Part shown: positions 49,621 to 58,980 of the stretch, piece by piece
Position numbering within the stretch: position 1 is the first letter of the stretch
Layout of the letters: each line of letters opens with the position of its first letter
Source: Ascoidea rubescens DSM 1968
Taxonomy: Eukaryota; Ascomycota; Saccharomycetes; Ascoideales; Ascoideaceae
Length of the DNA: 64,000 nucleotides
Direction: 5' to 3'
Assembly: GCF_001661345.1 (NCBI RefSeq)
Contig: NW_017962915.1
Span: 499,657-563,656, forward strand
Translations under genes and position numbers: made by a program
Notes under the pieces: generated by a model
The model's database searches: none
What the model saw: only the letters and a program-made list of their open reading frames with translations
What the model was told of the DNA's origin: nothing

Positions 49621-50940
49621 TTATACAATGACGTCGCCATGATCAACTATTAATGCTGGTGAAAAATCTTCATCGCTTGGATATTTTGGATTTAATGGGG
49701 AATAAAGATAATAATTTTTTAAAGCGGCAACTGCAGCTCTAATTTTTGCTTCTTGTAAACTTGATGCATAACTTTCACCTAATTTTTCGGTTCCACTGAA
49801 AACACCAGCAACAAATACAGGACTTCTTGATAATCTTCCAGTTTCAGAAATCAACCTTGTTACTGGAGGCTCTAAGTTTTCTCTTTTACATAAAACAGAC
49901 AATTCTCTTGTTGGCTGATTAAAAGCAAATAAACTGGAAACATCCAATTTTCTTGATAAAATGTGAGCATGAATAAATTTCTTGGTTTCAGATAAAGACT
50001 CTGTTGAAGCATAATAAACAGCCAATATACTTTTAACAGCTGAAGCCATAGCATTTCTTTCTGTTGTTGAGTTTTTTTTTGTATCAATCTGAATAAAATT
50101 TGAATCATTTTCTAACTGCTTGTGACGTTCCACATATCTTAGTTTTCCTAAATAATAAGATGAATCAACATCTCTCAAAGCTAAATCAATAGGCAAGGAG
50201 TTATCAGCTTCTATACCCCAAGAATTGGCAGCAACATCATGCAACACTTTGTCAGAAGTGTAGGCATCGACTGCGTTTTCAAGGATCTTTAGAGGCAATC
50301 TAGGATATTTTGTAATTAAATGTTCGGTGACATAATAATCTAATAAGCTCTCACCGAAATACGCCAAAGCAGAGTTGTCAGCATTCTTTGAGTATTGTGA
50401 GGTTCTTCCTTTGCATGTCAAGCATCTGGCCAAGGAGTAGAGTTCAAAGCTCTTAGGTAGCTCAAGTCTTCGATGTAAAGTAATTAACAAAGGAGAACGT
50501 AATGCAGTTTCTTTAAATTTTATTTGTTTCTCAACAATAAGTCTAGTCTGTTTATGAGATATTGGCTGAATTTTAGATGGCGCTGAATTAGAATTTTGGT
50601 TTTTAATCTCGCTGGCATGATTTTCTTTATGCTTTTGGTTTATTTCATTTATTTCGTTGACATGTTCTTCGGCAGCTTTGAGTGTATTGTTCTTTTCTGG
50701 TGTTATGGTCGAGTCTGCAATGAGCAAAAAAAAGATAAAATAGTAAAATATTAGTAAAACAATAGATTCAAAAATAATTAAAAGTCCTATTTTCAATTAG
50801 AAATCGATTTTATCCAAAAAAAACATACAATGTAAAGCAATAGAAGGAGATATTAAAAATCCATTTCCTGAAAGACTTTTCGATAAAAACGAGCAGGAAG
50901 TCCGTTTCAAAGAAGAAGATCTGAGCAAAAGTAGATTCAT
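49621..50940 (-). CDS. MRPL3: Mitochondrial ribosomal protein Mrpl3 (mL44), two exons
   Basis: A large-subunit mitoribosome protein with a catalytically dead RNase III fold and a dsRNA-binding domain. Exon 1 (50829-50940) encodes 37 residues, MNLLLLRSSSLKRTSCSFLS and more, and splices at phase 1 to exon 2 (49621-50714), for 401 residues. The first exon is a classic mitochondrial presequence: Ser/Arg/Lys/Leu-rich and free of acidic residues. The body has LRSPLLITLHRRLELPKSF, SALAYFGESLLDYYVTEHL, LPLKILENAVDAYTSDKVL and, near the end, the dsRBD-like VAGVFSGTEKLGESYASS with an EAKIRAAVAAL helix. The unspliced frame would start with intron-encoded hydrophobic residues, which is wrong for this protein. 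Length matches yeast (390). Confidence 0.95.
50715..50828 (-). other. MRPL3 intron
   Basis: On the minus strand: donor CATT|GTATGT at 50828, branch TACTAAT at 50750-50756, T-rich tract and acceptor TTGCAG ending at 50715. It is 114 bases, phase 1 (T+AC = Tyr). Confidence 0.93.
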
Positions 50941-51290
50941 TGCAAAATTATTATTATTAGATTTTGAAAGATGTTGGAAATATTATAGCAATATGATATA
51001 TACAAAGAAGCCAAACCAATATAACGCCCACCCTTCAGACAATTTACTGTTGGTGAGTGCTGATTCGTTTTATTTTTTTCATTTTCTAATTGAAAAAATT
51101 CAAAAAGCGCTGGAGAAAAATGCTACCCGGACCAATGCGTGTGCGCAGGAAAGTACAGTTAAACGCCTAAGGAAGCAGTGGCTGCAGGAATTTTTCGGAC
51201 TGCCTTTTGGTATTTTCTATTATACTATATCTATTATGCTATATTAAGTTATATTATACTATTTTATACTACGTTATACTATGTTACAAT
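50941..51290. other. Intergenic region upstream of MRPL3
   Basis: A 350-base gap between MRPL3 and the stop of the XRCC2-like gene. 51220-51295 is an irregular TATACTATATT-type AT repeat. A small GC-richer patch at 51110-51210 has no motif I can name. Confidence 0.5.
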
Positions 51291-52301
51291 TTATGCGACA
51301 TCAAACACTTTGGTAAACTCATGCAGACTGATAAAATCCTGGATTAGAAAACTGGATGGCGACGAGTATTTCAATGCTGTTGTTACAACAGCACACCCAT
51401 ACTTCAACTGTATGTCTTTTAAAAGAGTTGATAATACAATAAATCGGGAGAAAAACCGAGCGTCTAGTGAAGGATTTGAGGCAAAAAGCTCGGAAGGGTC
51501 GTCTTCAAAAAACTGTAATTGCTGAATATTGTTATCGTTAATCATGGCATTAAAATCACTTTTAGCGCCATCAGTTGCGTTTAAAAAATATTCATTTTGA
51601 CTATATTGAATTTTTTGGCTGTTTTGAGAGTCATTGCTTTCTTGATCATCTTGAATTTCATCATCGTCAGAATTATCAGAATCATAATCTCCATTGTATT
51701 GTTGATTGTATCGGTTATATTCATCAATGATTTCTTTAGTCTCTTTTCTTATTCTTGATTGGCAAGCTTTTTTATCAATTTGAGCCTTTTTGGTATTAGT
51801 GACTGCGTTTTCAGTTAAAGTATAGTCAGGGATATTGTTGTTATCTCTATTAATTGAGCTATTTGTTGACAGTATATCGCTGGCAGTAGTACTCGCATCT
51901 TCTTCTTCCTCGTCACTAGCATATTTTGAATTTAAATCCTGTAAAAAATTGTTAATTTCATCATCAATTATAAAATCATCTTTAAAACTGTTATAACAAA
52001 AAAAAGATGTATTATTTTCATTTTCTGACTCATCTTCATTCGTTTTGACTGTTTTTTGATCATCTTTTGAGCTTTTCTTTTTTCCAGAGGCGTCTCTGAT
52101 TTTAATGAAAGTTTCAATTAAATATTCTTCTTCAGATAGATAATTGTCTTCAACAAGTTCTTTTAAATTTAAGTCATTCTTTATAGAGATATCAGTGCTA
52201 TCATTTTGAACTATAGAATTATTTTCATTTTCATTTACATTTACATTTTTATTCTTATTCTTATTCTTATTCTTATTTTCTCTATCACTATCACTATCAC
52301 T

Positions 52302-52333
<32 letters not shown>

Positions 52334-53213
52334 TATAATTATCATTATCACTATCAATGTCAATGTCATTCAAATACTTATCATATTTGATTAGTAAATT
52401 GTTAATTTTATGAATTCGAAGTAATTCTTTCCAATAAAATACTGAAATGTTATCAAGTATAATTAATTTTATTTTGCTATTATTTTCATTAATACTATTC
52501 TTATTGCCATCGTCATTATAGTTTTCATTATCATGTAATAAATTCTTTAATACTAAAATTAATTCAAATAAGTTATCAAACTCATTTACTACTAATAGAT
52601 TGCCAGCATCATTAGTTTTTTCTTGAATTAAAGTATTGCTTGTCCAGTCTAAAGAACAATCTAGAATTATTATAATTGGTTCATGATCGCTATTATTGTT
52701 GTCAATGATATTATTGGAATTAATTAGATGAATTAAATAGTTGAATTTTTTGGAAAGTGATTTGAAAATAAAATAATATGATTGGTATTTATAAATGTCT
52801 TTTGTAAATTTCAATTTTGTCTCATCAATCCCATCGTTTTCCTCAGTTTGACTGTTTTTATCAGTTTGATTTTTTCCAATTGCTTCATTCATTTTACCAT
52901 CATCAGCATTCTTCTCATCGTTATTAATTTGGTGATGAAAAGTTGGATACTTGAGATTTCTCACCAAAAACTCAATTGGGAACTTCAAAATTGGGTAAAA
53001 CGAGTAGGATAAGCTCAATTCATTTAAGAGCTGATTATCTTTCACCACAACCTTTTCAGCATCAATCTTATCTTTATCCAGCTTGCCATCGTTGTTGTTT
53101 TGATGGTCTTTGTCCCCAGCTTTGCCATAGAAGGGGATGACGATGGGCTGAGGCAAAGGGGCAGTTTCAGATACAAAAGGATCTGAGACCAAAGAAGCAA
53201 GGTAGGCAGCCAT
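51291..53213 (-). CDS. RecA-fold protein, XRCC2-like (Rad51 paralogue candidate)
   Basis: The 640-residue product from the ATG at 53213 has RecA-core strands separated by low-complexity inserts. IIIILDCSLDW (about 177-187) fits the strand after Walker A in XRCC2 (VLFIDTDYHFD). IKLIILDNISVFYWKEL (about 248-264) matches the XRCC2 Walker B signature LCLLILDSLSAFYWIDR. LLKDIQLKYGCAVVTTALKY (about 593-612) fits the next helix and strand (CLEKLVNDYRLVLFATTQ). No GxxGxGKT Walker A is visible in the N-terminal part. Acidic Asp/Asn/Lys inserts of over 250 residues lie between the last two core blocks. XRCC2 and its relatives act in Rad51 filament assembly during homologous recombination. An ATG at 53420 would add 69 residues with Lys-Gln repeats. 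It is divergent to NAB2. Confidence 0.5.
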
Positions 53214-53608
53214 GGCCTGTTTCTTCCAGAGCTGCTTCTGCTTCTGGTGCTGTTTCTGTTTCTGTTTCTGTTTCTGTTTCTGCTTCTCCTTCTTCTCCCT
53301 CACAAACCCCTTCCACAAGAAACCGAATCTGTGACCGGTAATCCCTGCTGAAACTGCAACAAAACCTCCTTTTGGCGACTTGGCCAGAATTTTTGGGGCA
53401 CAGACCCGAGCAATCGGCATGTGCTGTTCTCCGAACGTGATTAAGAAAAAATTTCATGACATTGCGTTTCAACTGAAGGAGCGAGAGAAAACCCTCGACC
53501 ATCGCTGTATTTCTGTCATCCACCAACTAGTAGAAAGCGAGAAGAAGAACCAGCCAGGACAAGCACTAGACACTGCGACTCAGATACTGCAACTCAGACA
53601 TCTTCACC
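53214..53608. promoter_or_regulatory. Divergent promoter XRCC2-like / NAB2
   Basis: A 395-base gap. A CTGTTT/CTGCTT hexamer run (about 53225-53290) directly precedes the left gene. In the frame of the longer open frame it would encode Lys-Gln repeats. No known factor site stands out. Confidence 0.5.
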
Positions 53609-55210
53609 ATGAACAAATTTGAACTCGACTCCACTAGTGAAATAGCCAGACAGCTCAATGATATTATCATTGAAAAGGCAAAAAGCCTAAATATCACTGA
53701 TTCCAAAGATTTGGCTGATTATATTATAATCCTCATTTCAAACAAAAAAAGCGTTGAAGAGATCTTTGAAGACTTGACCAGTATATTTGCTGACGAAATA
53801 GATATTAGTTTTGTTCGCAACATATTCGATTCGCTTGACTCCTTGGTGAATAAAAAGAGTCCGAACCAAAACCAACTAAATCAAAATGTCCAGCAGCAGC
53901 AACAACAGCAGCAGCAGCAACAGGTTCCAGAGCAGCCTATTAACAATCCCTTCCACCAATCAAACCAATTACAAGCCGATAACCAAAAACAAAGTGAAGA
54001 TATTGATATTGAGTCTCAAGAAATTGGTAATTCTCCAACTGTTTTTAAAAATGATAACCAAAATAACCATCAAAACGACCATCAAAACAACAATCAAAAC
54101 AACAATATAAACCCAAACAACAAATCGTTGCCTTCAATTCCACTTTTTGTCAATATCCCAACCGCTCCCAAGAAGGATCGTTATAATAACCATGGGTCTA
54201 TTAACCGTCGTAATAATAGAGGAAACACTGGAATAAATAAAAACTATGGCCATCCTCGATATAACAATCGTAACAATTACAATAATAAAAGACTCAACTC
54301 TAACAACACGAATAATATTAGTAAGGTGTTATCACTAGTGGCACAAAATGGTTCTGATATCTTAAACACAACTTCTTCAGCACCATCTAATAACCCAAGT
54401 AATATTAACCCCAATAATATAAATAACGACTTAAATAACATCAACAACATTAACAATAATCATAATAGCAAAAAGAAAGGGCGTTGTCGTAACTTTCCTC
54501 ATTGCAATTATAAAGATTGCATGTTTGCTCATCCAACTAAATTCTGCTTTGCCTTCCCAAACTGTCCGAACCCTCCTGGTTCTTGTAACTATTTGCATCC
54601 AGGAGAAGATGATAAATTAATACAAGAGTTTGAAAAAACAAAGAAAGAATCATTTGAAAAAAAGAAATTGAATCAAAATCTCAACAATAACAATAACAAT
54701 CCTCTACTTCCCAATGGAATTGCTAACCCAAACAATCCTTTTGCTCCTATACTAATGAATCCTGCAGCCACAGCTGCCTTATTCCAAAAGTTTCCTCCAG
54801 CCAATGCCAATGAAGCACTCAATGCTTTGAATGGATTGAACACAATATTAGACGAAGAAAGGTCTCTCGATGCTTGCAAGTTTGGTTCGTCATGTCTTAA
54901 TCCTCGTTGTAGATTCAGACACGCCTCTACCCCTGTTGTCTGTAGAGATGGTTTGGATTGTAAAAGAATTGATTGCTACTTTACTCATCCAATCAATCTG
55001 GACTGTCGTTTTGGTATCAACTGTAAAAACAAGTTTTGTCTTTTCAAGCATCCTGAAGGCAGAGATGATTTGGTTAACAAGCCTTTGGTCTGGAGAAAGG
55101 ATGATCACAACAGTTCAACTCCAAATGCTGCAACTACTAAGATTAGCGAAAGAAGCTTTGCTGTTGCTGACGACGAAGTTATGGAAGATGCTCCTCCTCA
55201 AACTGCCTAG
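53609..55210 (+). CDS. NAB2: Nuclear poly(A)-binding protein Nab2, five zinc fingers
   Basis: A CCCH protein that binds poly(A), limits tail length and licenses mRNA export. The 533 residues show the N-terminal PWI-like helical domain (1-95, DLADYIIILISNKKSVEEIF), a Gln run (about 94-107), an Asn-rich region with an RGN/Arg patch in place of the RGG box (about 190-235), then CCCH fingers. Fingers 1 and 2 (from Cys293, CRNFPHC...H and CFAFPNC...H) match Sc fingers 1-2. After a linker, three fingers from Cys423 (CKFGSSC, CRDGLDC, CRFGINC) match Sc fingers 5-7, the poly(A)-binding module. Fingers 3 and 4 have no counterpart. The end, SERSFAVADDEVMEDAPPQT, matches the yeast C-terminus (NERPFALPENAIIENAPPQT), so the gene is complete. 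Confidence 0.95.
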   Translation: MNKFELDSTSEIARQLNDIIIEKAKSLNITDSKDLADYIIILISNKKSVEEIFEDLTSIFADEIDISFVRNIFDSLDSLVNKKSPNQNQLNQNVQQQQQQQQQQQVPEQPINNPFHQSNQLQADNQKQSEDIDIESQEIGNSPTVFKNDNQNNHQNDHQNNNQNNNINPNNKSLPSIPLFVNIPTAPKKDRYNNHGSINRRNNRGNTGINKNYGHPRYNNRNNYNNKRLNSNNTNNISKVLSLVAQNGSDILNTTSSAPSNNPSNINPNNINNDLNNINNINNNHNSKKKGRCRNFPHCNYKDCMFAHPTKFCFAFPNCPNPPGSCNYLHPGEDDKLIQEFEKTKKESFEKKKLNQNLNNNNNNPLLPNGIANPNNPFAPILMNPAATAALFQKFPPANANEALNALNGLNTILDEERSLDACKFGSSCLNPRCRFRHASTPVVCRDGLDCKRIDCYFTHPINLDCRFGINCKNKFCLFKHPEGRDDLVNKPLVWRKDDHNSSTPNAATTKISERSFAVADDEVMEDAPPQTA

Positions 55211-55885
55211 GCAGTGCTCTGGCGTAGATTTATCTATAGTATGAATTCAATTACTTTCTCGTTATCTTTTCTTTTGCATCTCTGACTGTTTCCAACATCA
55301 ACAGCTGGGACGTCCTCCCACTTGCCTTTGTTGTTTGTATATTCACTAGTTTCTACTGATTTTTCACCCTCTGCTTCTCTTATACCACTGATTTAACAAA
55401 ATGTACTTAAATTCTCTCTTCGAGTCCCTCGCAAATGTCTTAAATGTAGATTACGATTTGAAAGTTTCCTAGCGCAGAAACTGTGTTTTCCCACCTTTCC
55501 ACTTTTCACTGAAGGGATTCAGGATTGTTTTTTATCATTTTTTGTTTTTTTTCTTCCAGAAATCTTCCCAGCAGTCTAGTGTTCCTCCCAACTCAATTGC
55601 AACTCACAACCCTCTACTGTTCCTGTTTGGACTTGCTGTTTATTTTAGAGCCACTGAAGTGTTGTTCATCACCAACACCTCGCTTGTCTCCAGCATTTTC
55701 TCCAAAAACCCGAAACCTGCACTATATCAATCCCACTTTTAACCTTTCTTGCTCCACCACTCAATCTCCAATCCGTCAAAACCTTCGTCCACTCAACGAC
55801 TAATCAATCATATATTTAGAATCTGTATATTTGTCTACATACTTATCTACAAAACTGCCAGGTTGGGCGATTGATCGAATTTCCC
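55211..55885. other. Intergenic region between NAB2 and LHP1
   Basis: A 675-base gap. The second half is pyrimidine-rich with many CT and TTTC stretches, as in yeast promoters and leaders. Short plus-strand open frames (55525-55803) have no family features. Confidence 0.5.
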
Positions 55886-58387
55886 ATGGCTACTGACGCT
55901 TCAAATCATGAAGATAATACTTCGCCGGTGGACGAATCTATATTAGATGATTCTGCTACAACCCCTCCTACTTCCTCAAATTCAATCTCTGAAAACATTC
56001 ATTCCAACAATCCTTCAAAAGGAAGTCCACAACTAGATGCTCTCATAGAGACCATTTCAGCTGATTCTGACTCACTCTCCGTTTCCAATGGCAAAATTTC
56101 TGTTCAAATTCCTTTGAAAGAAGAATCTGCCCATGCTGGCGCTATTGATAATGATGCTTCGGATGCTACTAAGGATGCTCCTAAGAATTCTCCAGATGTT
56201 CCCAGTGTTTCCGGCGTCCATAGCGTTGACTCCAAAGAATCAATTGACAAGGAAAGCACCCCTCAAAATCAAAAACTCCCTGAAAACTCTGACATTTCAA
56301 ATGAAAAACAACCCTCTGAATCAATTGAAAATGGAAATGAAAATGAAAAACCAATTACTAATAATCTGTCTGGAAAATCAAATCCAAACGAAAAATCCGA
56401 TCATGTCTCGTCTAGTAGACCTGAAAGACTTGAAGGACCTGAAAAATCTTATCGAACTGATAGAAACGAAAGAACTGCACCTTTTAATCCAAACGATAGA
56501 TCGAGAAATGATAGATATGATAGAGACAGAAACAGAAATTCTACATCAAAACCCTATCATACTTCTCCAGTAAATGCTCCAACTGGACCACATTCAAACA
56601 AACCTGAAAATTCAGAAAACCCTGCAAACCCTGCAAACCCAGCTCTTGACAATAAAAATAAGGCACAAAAGGATTCCTTATCACGCATTGATCTCAATGT
56701 TTCTAACCCCAGAGGTCGTCCACCTCCACCTTCAACTTCTGCTTATCCTAGAGGTCCTCCTAAACGCCCTTATGGTCCTGGTCCTCCTGGTGGTCCTGGT
56801 GGCCAATTTCGAGGTCGACCATTTAACAGAGAAATGCCACCATCTTATATTCCTTTTAGAGAGGTTTCTGCTCCTCCTACTGAGTTAACTTCAAAAATTC
56901 AAGCTGCCATAATCAAACAAGTTGAGTTTTATTTTTCAGACGCAAATTTAAATTATGATCGTTATTTATTGAATGAAGTTCGTTCAAATGCTGAAGGTTG
57001 GGTTAAAATTGAATTGATTGCTAGTTGGAATAGAATGAAAAAATTCAGACCAGTTAAAAATATCGTTGATTCGATAAAAAAATCTACTGCTTTAGTTGTC
57101 AGTGACAACGATTTGATGATCAGACGTAAAACACCTTTTGTTGTAACCACTGAATCTTATGAAAAATCATATGCACATACTCTATATGTTGAAGGTTTTC
57201 CAACTTTGATTAAAAAAATGCAAATATTTCAATCAGATTTAGAATCTTATTTTGGTCAATTTGGCGAAGTTGCAATTATTAAAATCAGAAAAAAAAAATT
57301 CGATAAAAGTTTCTTAGGAAGTGTGTTTGTTGAATACAAAAATATGGAAACTATAGATAAACTAATTAAAACTCCAATAAAATTTGCTGGAAGAAAACTT
57401 TTAATTATGAAAAAATCAACTTGGGAAGAAATCCAGGCTAAAGATAGAAATATGGCAGGTAACCGAGGAGGCGCTTACGGTAGAGGTGGAGCAAGAGGCT
57501 CATTTTGTGGTGCTTCTCGTGGTGACATGAGAGGTGGTTTTGGCAACAGAGGTGGTTTTAGCAACAGAGGCGGTAGAGGTGGAATTACAAAACCTGGCCC
57601 AAGTATAAGAGGCCCACCTCCAAAAAGGGAAAATGTTAATGGTGCCAATGGTGTACATCGTCCACCACCACCACCACCACCACCTTCAGGTGCTGGTGAT
57701 CAAGGTGTTAGAAGACGTGAACTTGGTCTTGGTGACTCCAAAGAATTTGTTGATACACCAAATAGAAGACCACCTTCTTGTAATAATATTCCAACAGGCC
57801 ATCCTGCCCAAAATACCCAAGGGACCTCAAGAGAGACCCCAGTTAGAAATGGAAGTGTTAGGGGTCCTCCTCCAACTACTAGAGGCCCACCTCCCAGAGC
57901 CCCACCTCCAGGCAATAGAAGACCTCCTCTGCAAGGTAATAGAGGTCCACATCCAGGTCATCGAGTTCCACCTTTAGACAATAACAGAGGTCCACCTTCA
58001 ATTCACAGAGGACCTCCAACTCATAGGGGACCACCTCCACAACCAGCAAGAGGTCCACCAACAGCAAGAGGTCCATCGCCCAGAAATCAAGAAAGATATC
58101 CAGCTCCTCAAGGTTATGATGCTCCAATCCCTAGAGGGCCTCCAACTCACAGAGGACCACCCCCAACTAATAGAGGACCACCACCTCCAACTAATAGAAG
58201 ACCACCACCTTCAGTTGGTAGAGGACTACCGCCTCCAATTAGTAGAAGACCACCGCCTCCAGTTAGTAGAGGCCCACCCCAGAGTATTAGAGGTCCACCT
58301 TTATTAGACAGAGGACCCCAAGGTATTAGAGGTCCACCACTTAATAACAGAGGCCTTCCTCTCCGAGGCCCACCTCCAGCAAGATGA
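55886..58387 (+). CDS. LHP1: La protein (Lhp1) with giant Arg-Gly-Pro tail
   Basis: La binds UUU-OH ends of Pol III transcripts and guides tRNA maturation. The ATG at 55886 opens an 833-residue frame. The La motif (about 335-425) has KQVEFYFSDANLNYDRYLL, GWVKIELIASWNRMKKFRPV, and is followed at once by an RRM (about 430-520) with HTLYVEGFP and FLGSVFVEYKN. WNRMKKFRPV and the adjacent RRM mark true La rather than Sro9/Slf1. S. cerevisiae Lhp1 has only 275 residues. Here a 330-residue acidic Ser/Pro/Asn-rich N-terminus, an RGG box (about 523-569) and a 260-residue RGPP repeat tail are added. All parts share one uninterrupted frame. Sro9-like function of the extra regions is possible. Confidence 0.85.
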   Translation: MATDASNHEDNTSPVDESILDDSATTPPTSSNSISENIHSNNPSKGSPQLDALIETISADSDSLSVSNGKISVQIPLKEESAHAGAIDNDASDATKDAPKNSPDVPSVSGVHSVDSKESIDKESTPQNQKLPENSDISNEKQPSESIENGNENEKPITNNLSGKSNPNEKSDHVSSSRPERLEGPEKSYRTDRNERTAPFNPNDRSRNDRYDRDRNRNSTSKPYHTSPVNAPTGPHSNKPENSENPANPANPALDNKNKAQKDSLSRIDLNVSNPRGRPPPPSTSAYPRGPPKRPYGPGPPGGPGGQFRGRPFNREMPPSYIPFREVSAPPTELTSKIQAAIIKQVEFYFSDANLNYDRYLLNEVRSNAEGWVKIELIASWNRMKKFRPVKNIVDSIKKSTALVVSDNDLMIRRKTPFVVTTESYEKSYAHTLYVEGFPTLIKKMQIFQSDLESYFGQFGEVAIIKIRKKKFDKSFLGSVFVEYKNMETIDKLIKTPIKFAGRKLLIMKKSTWEEIQAKDRNMAGNRGGAYGRGGARGSFCGASRGDMRGGFGNRGGFSNRGGRGGITKPGPSIRGPPPKRENVNGANGVHRPPPPPPPPSGAGDQGVRRRELGLGDSKEFVDTPNRRPPSCNNIPTGHPAQNTQGTSRETPVRNGSVRGPPPTTRGPPPRAPPPGNRRPPLQGNRGPHPGHRVPPLDNNRGPPSIHRGPPTHRGPPPQPARGPPTARGPSPRNQERYPAPQGYDAPIPRGPPTHRGPPPTNRGPPPPTNRRPPPSVGRGLPPPISRRPPPPVSRGPPQSIRGPPLLDRGPQGIRGPPLNNRGLPLRGPPPAR
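57601..58380 (+). repeat. Coding repeat of RGPPxxxR units in LHP1
   Basis: About 25 irregular units of the type R-G-P-P-(P)-x-x-R fill the C-terminal 260 residues. Units vary in length and codons. One 10-residue poly-Pro run (57661-57690) occurs within it. There is little recent homogenisation, so the array is not newly expanded. Confidence 0.85.
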
Positions 58388-58980
58388 TGATGACATATAA
58401 CTTAAAAGCTTTTATATATATATTATCAATTTAATTGTATAATTGTTTTATTAGATCCAGTTTTCTAGCTCAGGAATTTTTTGCGAGTTTATAGTTTTGT
58501 TTAGTGAAGAGATGGCTAATTTTTCTCATGATAAGTGAGATAAAAATACAAATATAAATTGTTTTCGAGACGGTTTACTGATAAATAATATGCATTATTG
58601 GGTATTATTGGGTATTTTAGTTTATGCAGTCTTGATGGTTCTTTTATTTTTCGAGTTTGAAAGAGTCTTAAACGCCCATTTGGTGTTAATGATTATATAT
58701 TGCTTCATTAGGCAAAACTGATTTGTGAACGGCTCTTAATTAAGAGTGTATACACCATGCAGCACAAATGTATTTTGATGAGTGATTATGTATAGCATTT
58801 TGGGGATGGGGTCTGGAGTTTAGGGGTCTGGAAATTTTAGACCCTCTTTGAACAAAACAGATAATCCAAATTTCTCTCTAATCGAGTGATAGTATATGAA
58901 ACATTTATCAAAAACAGTATATGGTGATAATAACTGGAGTTTTGGAGCAGGATTCTTTTTCTAGTTAGTAGCCTTGCAAG
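58388..58980. other. Intergenic region upstream of APL3
   Basis: A 593-base gap with the second copy of the GGGTCT palindrome (58824-58844), about 140 bases before the APL3 start. GGGGTCTGGA is itself repeated at 58809 and 58823. CTTAATTAAG (58736-58745) is a perfect palindrome. No gene seen. Confidence 0.5.
58824..58844. repeat. Dispersed palindromic motif, copy 2
   Basis: GGGTCTG and TAGACCC with a 7-base spacer (six of seven arm bases pair by Watson-Crick, the last G-T). It shares the 13-mer ATTTTAGACCCTC and the upstream GGGGTCT with the copy at 13361. Confidence 0.5.

Noticed and set aside
50715-50796. N-terminal membrane anchor for the MRPL3 product
   Set aside because: The hydrophobic residues come from reading the intron; splicing gives a proper mitochondrial presequence.
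51220-51295. AT-rich TATACTATA region as a replication origin
   Set aside because: AT richness alone is common here, and I see no convincing ACS-type element or conserved layout.
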